A stretch of DNA of 64,000 nt from Sulfurovum sp. UBA4779 (GCA_002403155.1 DHHF01000001.1:220913-284912); one strand, 5' to 3'; shown: positions 16,820 through 26,139, counted from the first letter of the stretch. The notes: generated by a model not told the origin, from the sequence alone. A program made the numbers and translations.

Positions 16820-17131
16820 TTAACATTTGGTTAAGGTTGAAAGAGTAAGATATTTGTAGAGTTTGAGATTGAAGGCAGTCCTCCTCTCCTCCCCTTTTTT
16901 AGCCTGAAACTCAAACTCTTGCAGCATATACCATCCCCCCATCGTTACCAAGACATCTTGGTTTGTAGGCGGATAGGTGTTATTTGGGCAATCCTGCGAA
17001 ATCATACGTTGCCCCGACGTTCTCTCTATCATCAAGCTCGTCAAACTCAAAGCGGTTGAGATCTCAGCTGCCTTTGTATCGCCACAAACACCATGATCGC
17101 TTCTGTCTTTAAAAGAATTACCAAAATGCAA
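16820..17131 (-). CDS. Hypothetical protein, start codon doubtful
   Basis: An open frame of 103 codons whose only possible start is a TTG at 17131. The residues in front (AIVTALTC after a stop at 17158) look like the end of a signal peptide, so the true start may have been lost. Four cysteines and a polar sequence suggest an exported protein. It lies downstream of the small anchored protein at 17196 on the same strand. I do not recognise the family; it may be a decayed gene. Confidence 0.35.
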   Translation of the reverse strand: MHFGNSFKDRSDHGVCGDTKAAEISTALSLTSLMIERTSGQRMISQDCPNNTYPPTNQDVLVTMGGWYMLQEFEFQAKKGEERRTAFNLKLYKYLTLSTLTKC

Positions 17132-17195
17132 ACAAGTTAAAGCCGTTACTATCGCCTAACCCCTTATTTTCTGATGAGAATAACTTTTTTTCCAC

Positions 17196-17501
17196 TTACT
17201 TTGTTAAAGCCTTGATGGCTTTATCCTGTTCTTCCATCCGTTTGTTGCTCTTCTTGACCGACTCCTTTGCTGACTCCCTCGCATTCACACGGCTATCGAG
17301 ATAGGTATCAGGGTTTTGTATTGTATTGGCTATATTAAGCGCCTCGACACGAATGTCATAGGTATTTTTAGGACTGTCAAGATAAGTTTTTTTAGGGCTT
17401 TCTATCGTATTTGCATGATTTTCCTGTATCTCTTTTCCGCACGTTTTCAATAAAAAAATACTTAATAACGTAATGATAATAAAGATGCTGATATTTTTCA
17501 T
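17196..17501 (-). CDS. Small membrane-anchored or exported protein
   Basis: A 101-aa protein with an N-terminal hydrophobic stretch (residues 5-19) followed by LKTCGKE, which is only a poor lipobox. The rest is highly charged, with two related segments (SPKKTYLDSPKNTYDIR, then NPDTYLDSRVNARES) and a lysine/glutamate-rich helical tail. The ribosome site GGAG lies before the ATG. No family is recognised. Confidence 0.6.
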   Translation of the reverse strand: MKNISIFIIITLLSIFLLKTCGKEIQENHANTIESPKKTYLDSPKNTYDIRVEALNIANTIQNPDTYLDSRVNARESAKESVKKSNKRMEEQDKAIKALTK

Positions 17502-17798
17502 GTGTTACTCCGCTATATCTCATTTATAAAACTTCTCAATTATAACAAAAAGCCAAAACTGACTTCTCACAATCCAAAGGTTCTTCGCGTTTTGTACACT
17601 TTTTAAAAGTTTGGGATTTATTTTCTGAGGAAGCCATTGCTATCACTGATCCCTCTATTTGCTATATTTTCTATGGCATTAAAAATTATCTACCTTTTAA
17701 AATCATATCTGATATCATAAAGAAAAAATGATGTTACAATTAATAAGATGCTCTATGTTTAGAGTATGAAGAGGATTGTTAAAAGAGAGAAAGTCCAT
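17502..17798. other. Intergenic region before the archease gene
   Basis: AT-rich spacer between divergent genes. A 33-codon frame on the minus strand (17536-17637) has a weak ribosome site and no recognisable product. The -10-like TACAAT at 17735-17740 may serve the archease-rtcB operon. No repeats or RNA genes are visible. Confidence 0.5.
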
Positions 17799-18212
17799 AT
17801 GAGTAAAGAATATGACTACTTTGATCACGATGCGGATATCGGGATTATTGGGAAGGGGAAAAGTATTGAAGAGGCATTTGAATCAGCTGCAGCCGCAATG
17901 TTTGCCATAATGGTCAATGCGGATGCATTGAACTGTCGGGAGTTGATTGAAGTTGAATTCGAGGAAGAAGATAACGAGTTTGCATTAGTAGAATGGCTCA
18001 ATAAACTTTTGGCAGTATCCCATATGAAACATCTTGCGCTGGGACGGTTCGCTCTTCATAAAGAGGGCAATATTTGGAGTGGCAAAGCATGGGGAGAGAA
18101 GTGGCAAAGAGATCTGGAACGGGGTACCGAAGTCAAAGGGGCAACTCTGACCATGCTGTCTGTAGAAGAGAAAGAGGATCATTGGGAAGCTCGATGTGTT
18201 GTGGATGTGTAA
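17799..18212 (+). CDS. Archease, RtcB activator
   Basis: A 137-aa archease (MTH1598/TM1083 family), a small metal-binding protein that promotes guanylylation and turnover of the RNA ligase RtcB. The N-terminal YDYFDHDADIGIIGKGKSIEEAF block with its Asp/His cluster is the family hallmark, and a conserved Asp lies in the terminal CVVDV. The ATG at 17799 starts right at the conserved block; the frame is open from 17766 but adds only unconserved residues. rtcB follows after 12 bp, the usual arrangement. Confidence 0.92.
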   Translation: MSKEYDYFDHDADIGIIGKGKSIEEAFESAAAAMFAIMVNADALNCRELIEVEFEEEDNEFALVEWLNKLLAVSHMKHLALGRFALHKEGNIWSGKAWGEKWQRDLERGTEVKGATLTMLSVEEKEDHWEARCVVDV

Positions 18213-18224
18213 AGAAGGATTATT

Positions 18225-19661
18225 ATGAATATGAATTTTTTGGAAAAAATTGATGATTTTACTTGGACTGTTCCCCTAAAAGAAGGTGAAAATAGAAGTA
18301 AAATCATCTTATACGGATCAGAACCGTTATTGAAAAATATGGATGACAAGGTATTAGAACAGATCCGGAATGTCGCTACACTGCCGGGTCTGGTCGGACA
18401 GGCTATGGCAATGCCTGATGCACACTGGGGATATGGATTTCCCATAGGCGGCGTTGCAGCATTTGATGCCGATGAAGGCGGCATCATTTCAGCCGGGGGA
18501 GTGGGATTTGACATATCCTGCGGCATCCGCTGCCTACGTACAAACCTGATGATGGATGATTTGACATCTACCGACTTTACCGCTTTAGCCGATGCACTCT
18601 ACCATCAGATTCCTGCGGGTGTAGGCAGAGAAGGAAAACTGAAACTCACACTTGATGCGCTTGATAATGTTTTAAGAGAGGGGGCGCAATGGGCGGTCCA
18701 TCACGGATACGGTATAAGTGAAGACCTTGCTTTTGTAGAAGAGATGGGCAAAATGAAAGGGGCAAAGCCTGAGAATATCTCTCGATTGGCAAAAGAACGC
18801 CAACTTGGCGAAGTGGGTACATTGGGGTCTGGAAACCACTACCTCGAAGTTCAGAAAGTGGAAAAAATCTATGATCAGGAAGCGGCTGATGCATTTGGTA
18901 TCAAAGAAGGACAGCTTGTCGTTTCCATACATTGCGGTTCACGGGCACTCGGCCATCAGATCGGTACGGAGTATCTGGTATCGCTTGCCAAAGCGGCCAC
19001 AAGGCTTGGCATCATACTCCCCGATAGGGAACTTGCCTGTGCACCTATCAATTCACCTGAAGGACAGGAGTATATCGGTGCGATGAATGCAGCAATCAAT
19101 TGTGCTTTGGCAAATAGGCAGGTACTTACCCAGATGACAAGAAATGTTTTTGAAGCGCTCTTTAAAGGTGTGAAGATAGAGACACTCTATGATGTTTCAC
19201 ATAATACGTGTAAAGAAGAGATACATTTTGCAGGAGGAAGAGAACGTACCTTATGGGTTCACCGCAAAGGAGCAACACGTGCTTTTGGCCCTGGGCATCC
19301 CAGCATTCCGGTACGTTACAGAGATGTGGGTCAACCGGTCATCATCGGCGGAAGTATGGGAACGGGTTCATATATTCTTGCAGGGACAAAAGAAAGCGAA
19401 GAACGGGCTTTTTCATCGGCAAGTCATGGGGCAGGCCGTGCAATGAGCCGTCACCAGGCATTGAAACTGTGGAGAGGGAAGACAGTGGTAGAGGAACTGG
19501 CGCAAAAAGGCATCATCATCCGGTCCGTATCAATGCGCGGTATAGCAGAAGAGGCTCCCGAAGCCTACAAAGATGTAGACCTTGTGGCTGAAGCTACCGA
19601 AAAAGCCGGACTGGCAAGAAGAGTGGCATTTTTAAAACCAAAGGTGTGCATCAAAGGATAG
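18225..19661 (+). CDS. rtcB: RNA-splicing/repair ligase RtcB
   Basis: A 478-aa GTP- and Mn2+-dependent ligase joining RNA 2',3'-cyclic phosphate (3'-phosphate) ends to 5'-OH ends. Hallmarks are MPDAHWGYGFPIGG (about residues 63-76), the metal-binding GVGFDISCGIR with Asp96 and Cys99, GSGNHYLEVQ, HCGSRALGH, and the C-terminal block GHPSIPVRYRDVGQPVIIGG with the guanylylated histidine region before GSYILAGT. Length and motif order are normal. It pairs with archease upstream as an RNA-repair unit. Confidence 0.95.
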   Translation: MNMNFLEKIDDFTWTVPLKEGENRSKIILYGSEPLLKNMDDKVLEQIRNVATLPGLVGQAMAMPDAHWGYGFPIGGVAAFDADEGGIISAGGVGFDISCGIRCLRTNLMMDDLTSTDFTALADALYHQIPAGVGREGKLKLTLDALDNVLREGAQWAVHHGYGISEDLAFVEEMGKMKGAKPENISRLAKERQLGEVGTLGSGNHYLEVQKVEKIYDQEAADAFGIKEGQLVVSIHCGSRALGHQIGTEYLVSLAKAATRLGIILPDRELACAPINSPEGQEYIGAMNAAINCALANRQVLTQMTRNVFEALFKGVKIETLYDVSHNTCKEEIHFAGGRERTLWVHRKGATRAFGPGHPSIPVRYRDVGQPVIIGGSMGTGSYILAGTKESEERAFSSASHGAGRAMSRHQALKLWRGKTVVEELAQKGIIIRSVSMRGIAEEAPEAYKDVDLVAEATEKAGLARRVAFLKPKVCIKG

Positions 19662-19675
19662 AGAGATAGGGGCCA

Positions 19676-19843
19676 ATGCTATTTTACTTCCTCCTATTAA
19701 TCATCCTCTGTACCGTTGAGCGGTTCAGTTCCAATACTTTAGCATTATATGCTGAGAATGCCCTTCCCGGTACACTTTCCGGACAAGGGTGTTTCTTCGG
19801 TTATGAAGGTATCAAAGGGTTGATTGATATTGAGAGGTTCTGA
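19676..19843 (+). CDS. Possible 55-aa membrane-anchored peptide
   Basis: An open frame 14 bp after rtcB, with AGGGG just before its ATG. It encodes one hydrophobic segment (LFYFLLLIILC) followed by a polar tail with a single later cysteine. It may be a small membrane protein of the archease-rtcB transcript or chance. No homologue is recognised. Confidence 0.35.
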   Translation: MLFYFLLLIILCTVERFSSNTLALYAENALPGTLSGQGCFFGYEGIKGLIDIERF

Positions 19844-19920
19844 TGATACAAAATACAAGTATCCATCGGGGACGGATGAGAATGAGGGAAAGCTAACCTA
19901 TTGCTTGGTTTCTATATTCA

Positions 19921-19943
19921 TAGCAAACAAGTCTTGTTTGCTA
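19921..19943 (+). terminator. Perfect 10-bp hairpin after the rtcB region
   Basis: TAGCAAACAA and TTGTTTGCTA pair perfectly around a 3-base loop. A short AT-rich tail follows on the plus strand. It is a probable transcript end for the rtcB unit. Confidence 0.5.
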
Positions 19944-19973
19944 CAATTTATGATAAGCTACAAATTCAAAGGA

Positions 19974-19987
19974 GGGGCATTTGCCCC
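19974..19987 (-). terminator. Terminator of the PhoX-like gene
   Basis: On the minus strand GGGGCA and TGCCCC form a tight GC-rich hairpin 6-20 bases after the stop, followed by TCCTTTG. It converges with the 19921 hairpin serving the other strand. Confidence 0.6.
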
Positions 19988-19993
19988 CGTCGA

Positions 19994-21781
19994 TTATTTA
20001 AACTTGATCGGTCCTAAAACTCCCACCGTTGATTGACCCGTCTCGGCGGCATCTGCGTCTGGATGTTGGGTAACAGCCGTCATATAGCCCCAGCCGTTTA
20101 CATTTGTATACCAAAACGGCGATGTAGTTTCTGCGCCTCTTGAAGTCGCAATAACCCTATCAAGCTGTTTTGTTTGGGTATTAAAAGCCCAGATAATATT
20201 GTTTTCATGGCTGCTTGTATCTTCGCCGATCATCAAAATATCAGTTCCGGGCAACATTGTTACGTTGTCCGGATTTGAAATTTTATCAAGGTGGCATTTA
20301 TTGCCGTTGGCATCCGGTTCTATCGTTTCACCCAAAACAACCGCTTTCATATCGGTGGCGATCATAGAGTCGTTAACACCAAACTCATAAACCGCTCCGC
20401 AAACATTTTTTGATAGTTTGATATGGTTTGGGCCGCCAATGTCATATTTGCCGGTCCCATTGTCAAGCATCCCTTTATCAATTTCGCTCATAGCTACATA
20501 AAGCTTTTTACGAACCGGATCATAAGAAATGCCTTCCTCTTTTCTAAGCTCCGTCGTAGCCCCTTTCATTGCCGCATATCTTCTTGTCTCAAGGGCGGCA
20601 ACAGTACTTTCGCTTACACCTGCTTTTACCTTCAAACACTCATGTCCCCAAGAGGTATTGACAGAGGTATAACCCTCAGTACAAACACCATCACTAGGAT
20701 CGGCTACATCAAAAAGATTCGAAAATTTCGGCATTTTTGCAACCTCAGCCCTAACTGTAGAATCGTTCAAATGGGCAAGCTCGATCCATTCAACCGTAAA
20801 AGCCCCGCCATTGTCAGCGCTTGTTTGGGTAAGTTTTGCGGCATATAAAGTTCCGGCGCTCAAATCCTCTTCCTTGTCAGCTCTAAACATAAAAAGCCCT
20901 ACATTGGTGCCGTCATCAGACATATACACGGTTTTTTTGTCAGGCATTACAAACGAAAGCTCATGAGAAAAACGCCCCATCGCATAATGTTTTGCATAAA
21001 CTGATTTACCGTCGGCTCCGATTTTCACTTCCGGGCTCCAGCCGTAAAAATAAGGACTTAGTTTTGTTGCATCTCCGCCAAAAAATTTAGCCGTTTCATC
21101 GTAATAAATATCTCCGGTTTTGCCGTCGGCTCCGGCAGTCTCTTCCACCATTCTGGCGTTCGTTTCGTACTCTTCCGATCCAAGGTGGGAATTCCATGGG
21201 GTTGCCTGTCCGGCACAGTGGACAAATCCGCCAAATTCATCTTTTTGGCTGACAAATTCAAGCGTTCCGGGTTTTGCACTTAACACCCCAGTTTCGGCAT
21301 CCTGGTTAAGCTCAAATTTATACATGGCGCCGATTTGGCACTCAAACTGGCTTACCATGTAAAGTTTGCCGTTTTTTTGCAAAATCGATGAAAAATCAAG
21401 CCCCGATCCTACCCCGTCGTTTGTTCCGTTGCAAATATACGGACTTCCGTCAGCAAAAGTTATAGCCTGATCATTTTGATCTTTCGCTTGACCAAAAATT
21501 TCGCCGTTATCGGCTGTGTCTGTTGCCATAATGACCGAAAAATTGATAGGTTTTACAGCGCTGTTAATCGTTACCGTTTCCGAATGCTGCAAAGTTAATT
21601 TTTGAGCGTCGGTTGTAGGGGTTGGGATCGATGTAAAAGAAACCGTATTTGTTCCTGAAATCGTCTCTTGCGGATTTGTGGCAGTGGCTACTGTAACCGA
21701 ATTATCACTTCCTGTATCTCCACATCCACTTAACATTGCAGCTATTGAAGCTGCCGCAATTATAGATATATGTTTTCTCAC
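19994..21781 (-). CDS. PhoX-like (DUF839) lipoprotein, putative phosphatase
   Basis: A 595-aa exported lipoprotein with lipobox LSGC (Cys20). The body is a beta-propeller of the PhoX/DUF839 type, with CAGQATPWNSHLGSEEYE, GWSPEVKI, AMGRFSHELSFVMPDKKTVYMSDDG and KEEGISYDPVRKKLYVAMS. PhoX enzymes are Ca2+/Fe3+-dependent alkaline phosphatases. Key blocks such as the RFSHE and SDDG stretches are present, but I cannot verify every metal ligand, so activity is inference. No good Pho-box is seen upstream, unlike the Pst region. Confidence 0.82.
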   Translation of the reverse strand: MRKHISIIAAASIAAMLSGCGDTGSDNSVTVATATNPQETISGTNTVSFTSIPTPTTDAQKLTLQHSETVTINSAVKPINFSVIMATDTADNGEIFGQAKDQNDQAITFADGSPYICNGTNDGVGSGLDFSSILQKNGKLYMVSQFECQIGAMYKFELNQDAETGVLSAKPGTLEFVSQKDEFGGFVHCAGQATPWNSHLGSEEYETNARMVEETAGADGKTGDIYYDETAKFFGGDATKLSPYFYGWSPEVKIGADGKSVYAKHYAMGRFSHELSFVMPDKKTVYMSDDGTNVGLFMFRADKEEDLSAGTLYAAKLTQTSADNGGAFTVEWIELAHLNDSTVRAEVAKMPKFSNLFDVADPSDGVCTEGYTSVNTSWGHECLKVKAGVSESTVAALETRRYAAMKGATTELRKEEGISYDPVRKKLYVAMSEIDKGMLDNGTGKYDIGGPNHIKLSKNVCGAVYEFGVNDSMIATDMKAVVLGETIEPDANGNKCHLDKISNPDNVTMLPGTDILMIGEDTSSHENNIIWAFNTQTKQLDRVIATSRGAETTSPFWYTNVNGWGYMTAVTQHPDADAAETGQSTVGVLGPIKFK

Positions 21782-21922
21782 ATGAACTCCTTTTTTTAGA
21801 TAAATTTCCTCAAAAATTTACAAATAAAAAATTACTTTTTGACTACAATTTCAAGCAGCAAATGTTTTAATTTCGTAATCTTTTTTGAATATTATGGCAA
21901 TCAATAACATATAAGGTAAATT

Positions 21923-24877
21923 ATGAAAAGAAATAATTTTATTATTTTGTCGGCTTTGCTTGGAGCAGGAACGCTATTTGCCACTATCGGATGCGGCAGC
22001 GGGGGTTCGGACACAAATTCTTTAGAGCTAACCGATCAATACTCCTTCAAAAGTAGCGGCCTATATCAAACCGGCGAACGCCAATTCTTAAATCTAACCG
22101 GCCGCAAGATCGTCGCAAACGAGGCAGCTTATATCCCCTCCCAATGCTACACCAAAAAAGAGGATGAAAAAGGAAACATCCTAAACCCATGCTATAGTTG
22201 CCATACAAAAGGAATAGAGCCAAACTACCTTAACGACGACGATTTGCAGACAAGCTACGAATTTCCCGAATATGCCCTCAAAAACAGGTGGTCAAATCTT
22301 TTCAAAGACAAAAGCACTTTAATTTCACAAATAAACGATGATGAAATTCTTTCGTATGTTAGAACAAACAATTATTTAAAAGAAGACGGTTCGATCGAAC
22401 TTGCCCAAATACTCCAAAATCCCCCTGCGCAATGGGATTACGATCAGGATGGCAAATGGGGAGGCTATACACCCGATTGTTATTTCAATTTCGATAACGA
22501 AGGGTTTGACAGAAAATACGACGGCGACTACACGGGATGGAGAGCGTTTGCGTATTATCCTTTTTTGGGAACTTTTTGGCCCACAAACGGATCGACGGAT
22601 GATGTTTTGATACGGCTTGGTGAAATTTTTATGCAAAACAATCGAGGGGAGCTTGATATAAATATCTACAAAATCAACCTGGCAATCATTGAAGCCCTTA
22701 TAAAAAGGGAAGATGTCTCCATCGATGAAATAGACGAAAACCTCTATGGCGTCGACCTTAACCAAAACGGCAGATTCGACAAAAGCAACAAAATCGTTTA
22801 CAAATGGGTCGCGCCAAAATATGACGGTTCGAAATATTACGATTTTTCAATGTCGTACGTCGGAAAAGCAAAAACAGAACTTGAAAAAAACACGATCCAC
22901 ATAGCGCCGGGGCTTTATCCTGAAAATACCGAGTTTTTGCATACCGTGCGATATGTTGATCTTGACGATCAAAACAAAACCAAACTCTCCCCCCGACTAA
23001 AAGAGTTGCGATACAGCAAAAAAACATATTGGAGCACATATCCGCAACTTTTCAACTCGGTAATGGCCGAAGAAAAAGAGAAGGCCGATTTTCCTGAAAG
23101 GCTCAAAAAAGTTGAAGGGAACAGCGAAGATGGTCTCATAGGCGGTCTTGGATGGACATATCAGGGGTTTATCGAAGATGAAAAAGGCTTTTTAAGACCA
23201 CAAACTTATGAAGAGAGCCTATCTTGTATCGGCTGCCATACGGGGATCGGGGCCACAGATGACGGAACTTTTGCGTTTAAACGAAAATTTGACTCGACCG
23301 CTTTTCAAAAAGGGTGGAACCATTGGAGTCAAAAAGGGCTTGAGAGGATCGCCGAAAGAGTGATGGAAGACGGCTCGTATGAATTTAGCGTTTATCTTGA
23401 CACAACCGGCGGGGCTGATGAATTTAGAGAAAATAAAGAGACTTACAAAAAGTTTTTTAATGAAGAGGGCATTTTGAAAGCCGACGAGATAAAAACCCTT
23501 CACGCCGACATTTCGCACCTATTGTATCCATCTGCACAAAGGGCGTTGGCGTTAAACAAAGCTTACAAAACGATCGTAGAGGAGCAAAATTTTATTTATG
23601 GCAGAGATACCGTTTTGGAGCCGGTAAAAAATGTTTATGACGAAATCACCGACGAAATTATGACAAAAGATTTTAGTAGCTACGGCTCAAAAAGCGATGC
23701 CTGGTATGCTGATATTTCACACGAACTCTATGAATGGAATGAGGGCGACATCAATGCCTCAAGATCAGTCTTGATGAAAGAATCAGACCTCCCTTCCGCC
23801 CCAACCCACTCCCACAGGGTGAGCGATCTGCTCCTTGTGACGGAGAGCGATTATTCGCGCATAGCGATCATCGACGGCGACACGCTAAGCATCGCCGGAA
23901 GGTTTGAATCCGGATACAGGGCGCACGGCTACACTTTCAGCCCTGACGGAAGATTTGCCTACAACCTTGGAAGAGACGGCTGGCTTTACAGATATGACCT
24001 GTATTCGCTCAAAGCTACTGCCAAAACAAGAGTCGGGATCGATGCAAGGGGGATTGCGATTTCAAATGACGGCAAATATTTGATTGCCGGACTTTATGTT
24101 CCAAAAGGGGCGGTCGTCCTCAATGCGAAAACGCTTGAATTTATAAAATTTATAGATTCAAGTGATATACATTCGAGAGTTTGCTCGGTCAACGATACTG
24201 AGGGATTTTTCTTTTTGGCGATGAAAGAGGGCGGAGAGGTTTGGAAAATAGATTATAACGATCCCTCTTTTGCAATCACGAAAGCAATCGACGCGGGAGA
24301 GATGCTCCACGATGGATATTTTTCAAACGATAATTCCACCTATTTTGTAGCCTCTTACGATCATTTGGCCGCCGTAGATACAAACACGATGCAAATCAAA
24401 ACAAAACTACAAACAGGACTTATGCCTCACCCCGGATCCGCAGCAACATGGGAGGTTGATGAGAAAAAATATACTTCGATCGTCCATATGGGCGAGGGCA
24501 AAAATACGATCTTTGATCCGGACACCCTCGAAATTTTAGGAAGCGTGAGCGCAAGTGCCGGCGGAATGAACCCAAGGACTACGCCGCTGATGAAGTATGT
24601 TTGGTTTGACACAATGTTTGAGCCTGCAAAAAATGAGATCACGGTTCATGAAAAAACTCCGCCGTTTAACGTGGTCAAGAGGATAACAGATGGAACATAT
24701 ACCCTCCACCCCGAACCAGATGCCGACGGGGATTATGTTTTTGTGAGTGATTGGGACGGCAACAAGATCAGAGTTTATGATGACGAGACTCTGGAGCTTG
24801 TCAAAACAATAGACAATATCATGACGCCGACGGGGATTTTTTCAACAATCAGAATAAACGAAAATTTGGGGCATTAA
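21923..24877 (+). CDS. Di-haem c-type lipoprotein with C-terminal beta-propeller
   Basis: A 984-aa exported protein. The N-terminus has a lipobox-like ATIGC (Cys24). Two haem-c sites are present: CYSCH (Cys90-His94) and CIGCH (Cys435-His439). The last 350 residues read as a YVTN/cytochrome-d1-like propeller, with repeats such as LLLVTESDYSRIAIIDGD, TFSPDGRFAYNLGRDG and AISNDGKYLIAGLYVP. The layout suggests a surface or periplasmic redox protein, possibly an oxidoreductase. It is divergent from the PhoX-like gene. No named family is recognised for the whole chain. Confidence 0.75.
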   Translation: MKRNNFIILSALLGAGTLFATIGCGSGGSDTNSLELTDQYSFKSSGLYQTGERQFLNLTGRKIVANEAAYIPSQCYTKKEDEKGNILNPCYSCHTKGIEPNYLNDDDLQTSYEFPEYALKNRWSNLFKDKSTLISQINDDEILSYVRTNNYLKEDGSIELAQILQNPPAQWDYDQDGKWGGYTPDCYFNFDNEGFDRKYDGDYTGWRAFAYYPFLGTFWPTNGSTDDVLIRLGEIFMQNNRGELDINIYKINLAIIEALIKREDVSIDEIDENLYGVDLNQNGRFDKSNKIVYKWVAPKYDGSKYYDFSMSYVGKAKTELEKNTIHIAPGLYPENTEFLHTVRYVDLDDQNKTKLSPRLKELRYSKKTYWSTYPQLFNSVMAEEKEKADFPERLKKVEGNSEDGLIGGLGWTYQGFIEDEKGFLRPQTYEESLSCIGCHTGIGATDDGTFAFKRKFDSTAFQKGWNHWSQKGLERIAERVMEDGSYEFSVYLDTTGGADEFRENKETYKKFFNEEGILKADEIKTLHADISHLLYPSAQRALALNKAYKTIVEEQNFIYGRDTVLEPVKNVYDEITDEIMTKDFSSYGSKSDAWYADISHELYEWNEGDINASRSVLMKESDLPSAPTHSHRVSDLLLVTESDYSRIAIIDGDTLSIAGRFESGYRAHGYTFSPDGRFAYNLGRDGWLYRYDLYSLKATAKTRVGIDARGIAISNDGKYLIAGLYVPKGAVVLNAKTLEFIKFIDSSDIHSRVCSVNDTEGFFFLAMKEGGEVWKIDYNDPSFAITKAIDAGEMLHDGYFSNDNSTYFVASYDHLAAVDTNTMQIKTKLQTGLMPHPGSAATWEVDEKKYTSIVHMGEGKNTIFDPDTLEILGSVSASAGGMNPRTTPLMKYVWFDTMFEPAKNEITVHEKTPPFNVVKRITDGTYTLHPEPDADGDYVFVSDWDGNKIRVYDDETLELVKTIDNIMTPTGIFSTIRINENLGH

Positions 24878-25167
24878 AAGAAATCGGAAGCGACTGTATC
24901 CATCTGCAATCATAGATTTATTCGCTCGCACGGTTTAAAGCCGCTAAAAAATAGAAGAAATTGAAGAATTGAAGGGGTCAAATTGAAGGAGTCAGGCAAT
25001 AGTGATAATACTGATTAACCAGACTGCTATTAGCTGTTTCATTATAAACGTGTATAAAATCAGAACAATAAAAAAACATGTGTTATCATTGTCATTTGAC
25101 TTCCCTTCCCTCTTTCCTAAAAACAAATCTAAAAATCCATAATACGGCCTTTATATCTCCCTCTTTT
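24878..25167. other. Intergenic region with a short tandem repeat
   Basis: This gap contains two adjacent 14-bp copies (AATTGAAGGGGTCA at 24967 and AATTGAAGGAGTCA at 24981). GGGGTCA/GGAGTCAGGCA wording of this type is common in small mobile repeats, but no transposase or inverted ends are visible. No other feature is seen. Confidence 0.4.
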
Positions 25168-25773
25168 CTAGTTGTCCTTTTTAATCTCCAGATCAATGAT
25201 CTGCAAAGGCTCCTTGCTTTGAATACGTAAAAAAATATTGGCGGGCCTATCTATCGTAAATTGAAGTATCTTCTCTTTTTCATCAGGAGAAACCGATACA
25301 TGAAGATAATGCTCAAAATAATCCGAAAAGACTTCAACTTTGAAGAGGATCTTATCTTTTATCTTGATCTCGACATGATATTTGCCCTCTTTCAGAATTC
25401 CCAAAGGGATAAAATAACCTTTGGCCGAAGGTAGAGCAAAAGACATAAGGTTCTTTGAATCCCACTTCCCATTATCCGGCATCCACAATGCACACTCTGT
25501 TTTCATGTAATTTAAGAGGCCAAAAAACTCTACTATCTCCTCTTTGGAAATGTTTGTGTCTTCTGCATAGCGTTTTATATGCCTGATTATTGTGCTGCTC
25601 CCTGTATCGTAACTGAGTCTCCCGCTGCATTCACCCTCATGACACTTTGCACAGAGTGTATTAAAAATCACCGCTGTTTTTGTACTGCTGATTTCTGCTT
25701 TCGAAGCCGAGAAGAGGGGTGAAGAAAAAGTGGCAAAGAGTATCGACAGCCATAAGCATTTTATCGTTTTCAT
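25168..25773 (-). CDS. Exported mono-haem cytochrome-like protein
   Basis: A 201-aa protein with a signal peptide (about 1-23) and one haem-c motif CAKCH (Cys41-His45), directly followed by EGECSG. The C-terminal half (about 105-200) looks like a beta-sandwich, with alternating charged and hydrophobic strands (KYHVEIKIKDKILFKVEVF). No catalytic domain is recognised. It probably acts as a periplasmic electron carrier; its partner may be the di-haem lipoprotein 300 bp away, which is inference from position only. Confidence 0.65.
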   Translation of the reverse strand: MKTIKCLWLSILFATFSSPLFSASKAEISSTKTAVIFNTLCAKCHEGECSGRLSYDTGSSTIIRHIKRYAEDTNISKEEIVEFFGLLNYMKTECALWMPDNGKWDSKNLMSFALPSAKGYFIPLGILKEGKYHVEIKIKDKILFKVEVFSDYFEHYLHVSVSPDEKEKILQFTIDRPANIFLRIQSKEPLQIIDLEIKKDN

Positions 25774-25909
25774 CTTAATACCTGCCTCTTTAAAGATATG
25801 TGTATTTCTTAAAACACAGTGATTTTACGATAGTGTCTGAATAATTCTGTAAATTTATCATCGGCTTTTTTTAATTTGTTCCAAACTCCTCCAAATTAAC
25901 ATTATACAT

Positions 25910-26093
25910 ACGAATGGACCCATCCGTCAATATTTGCCAAAGAAAACAGATCTAATTCAAATATCTAAGGAGAAAATCATTAATTACCATACAAGAAAGG
26001 CTAAACCACAGACCTAGAAAAGTACTCTGATCTGGCTACAGAACACCGTATGAAGTATTTTTTACAGAATTTGCTAAAGTTTTAGCTGCTTGA
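25910..26093 (+). pseudogene. Decayed 3' end of an IS30-family transposase
   Basis: Translation from 25913 gives NGPIRQYLPKKTDLIQISKE, and in another frame from 26001 LNHRPRKVL, then a stop and SGYRTPYEVFFTEFAKVL to a stop at 26091. These are the characteristic last two blocks of IS30-family transposases (NGLIRQYFPK... and LNxRPRKxLGYxTPxEVF). At least one frameshift and one in-frame stop break the gene, and the rest is missing. It lies just upstream of tRNA-Ala. Confidence 0.75.
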
Positions 26094-26139
26094 TTGAGGT
26101 GGAATTGCATTAGCAATTAGAATTGGCGAAATAAGTAGA

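Noticed and set aside
17536..17637. 33-codon minus-strand ORF
   Set aside because: Weak ribosome site, no recognisable product and no context; could be chance.
19824..20036. 70-aa plus-strand ORF
   Set aside because: It overlaps two hairpins and the 3' end of the PhoX-like gene on the other strand.
21860..21885. Possible Pho-box before the di-haem gene
   Set aside because: TGTTTTA ATTT CGTAATC matches the first 7-mer poorly; too weak to call.
24967..24994. REP-like mobile repeat
   Set aside because: Only two short tandem copies, no inverted ends or transposase; left as an intergenic note.
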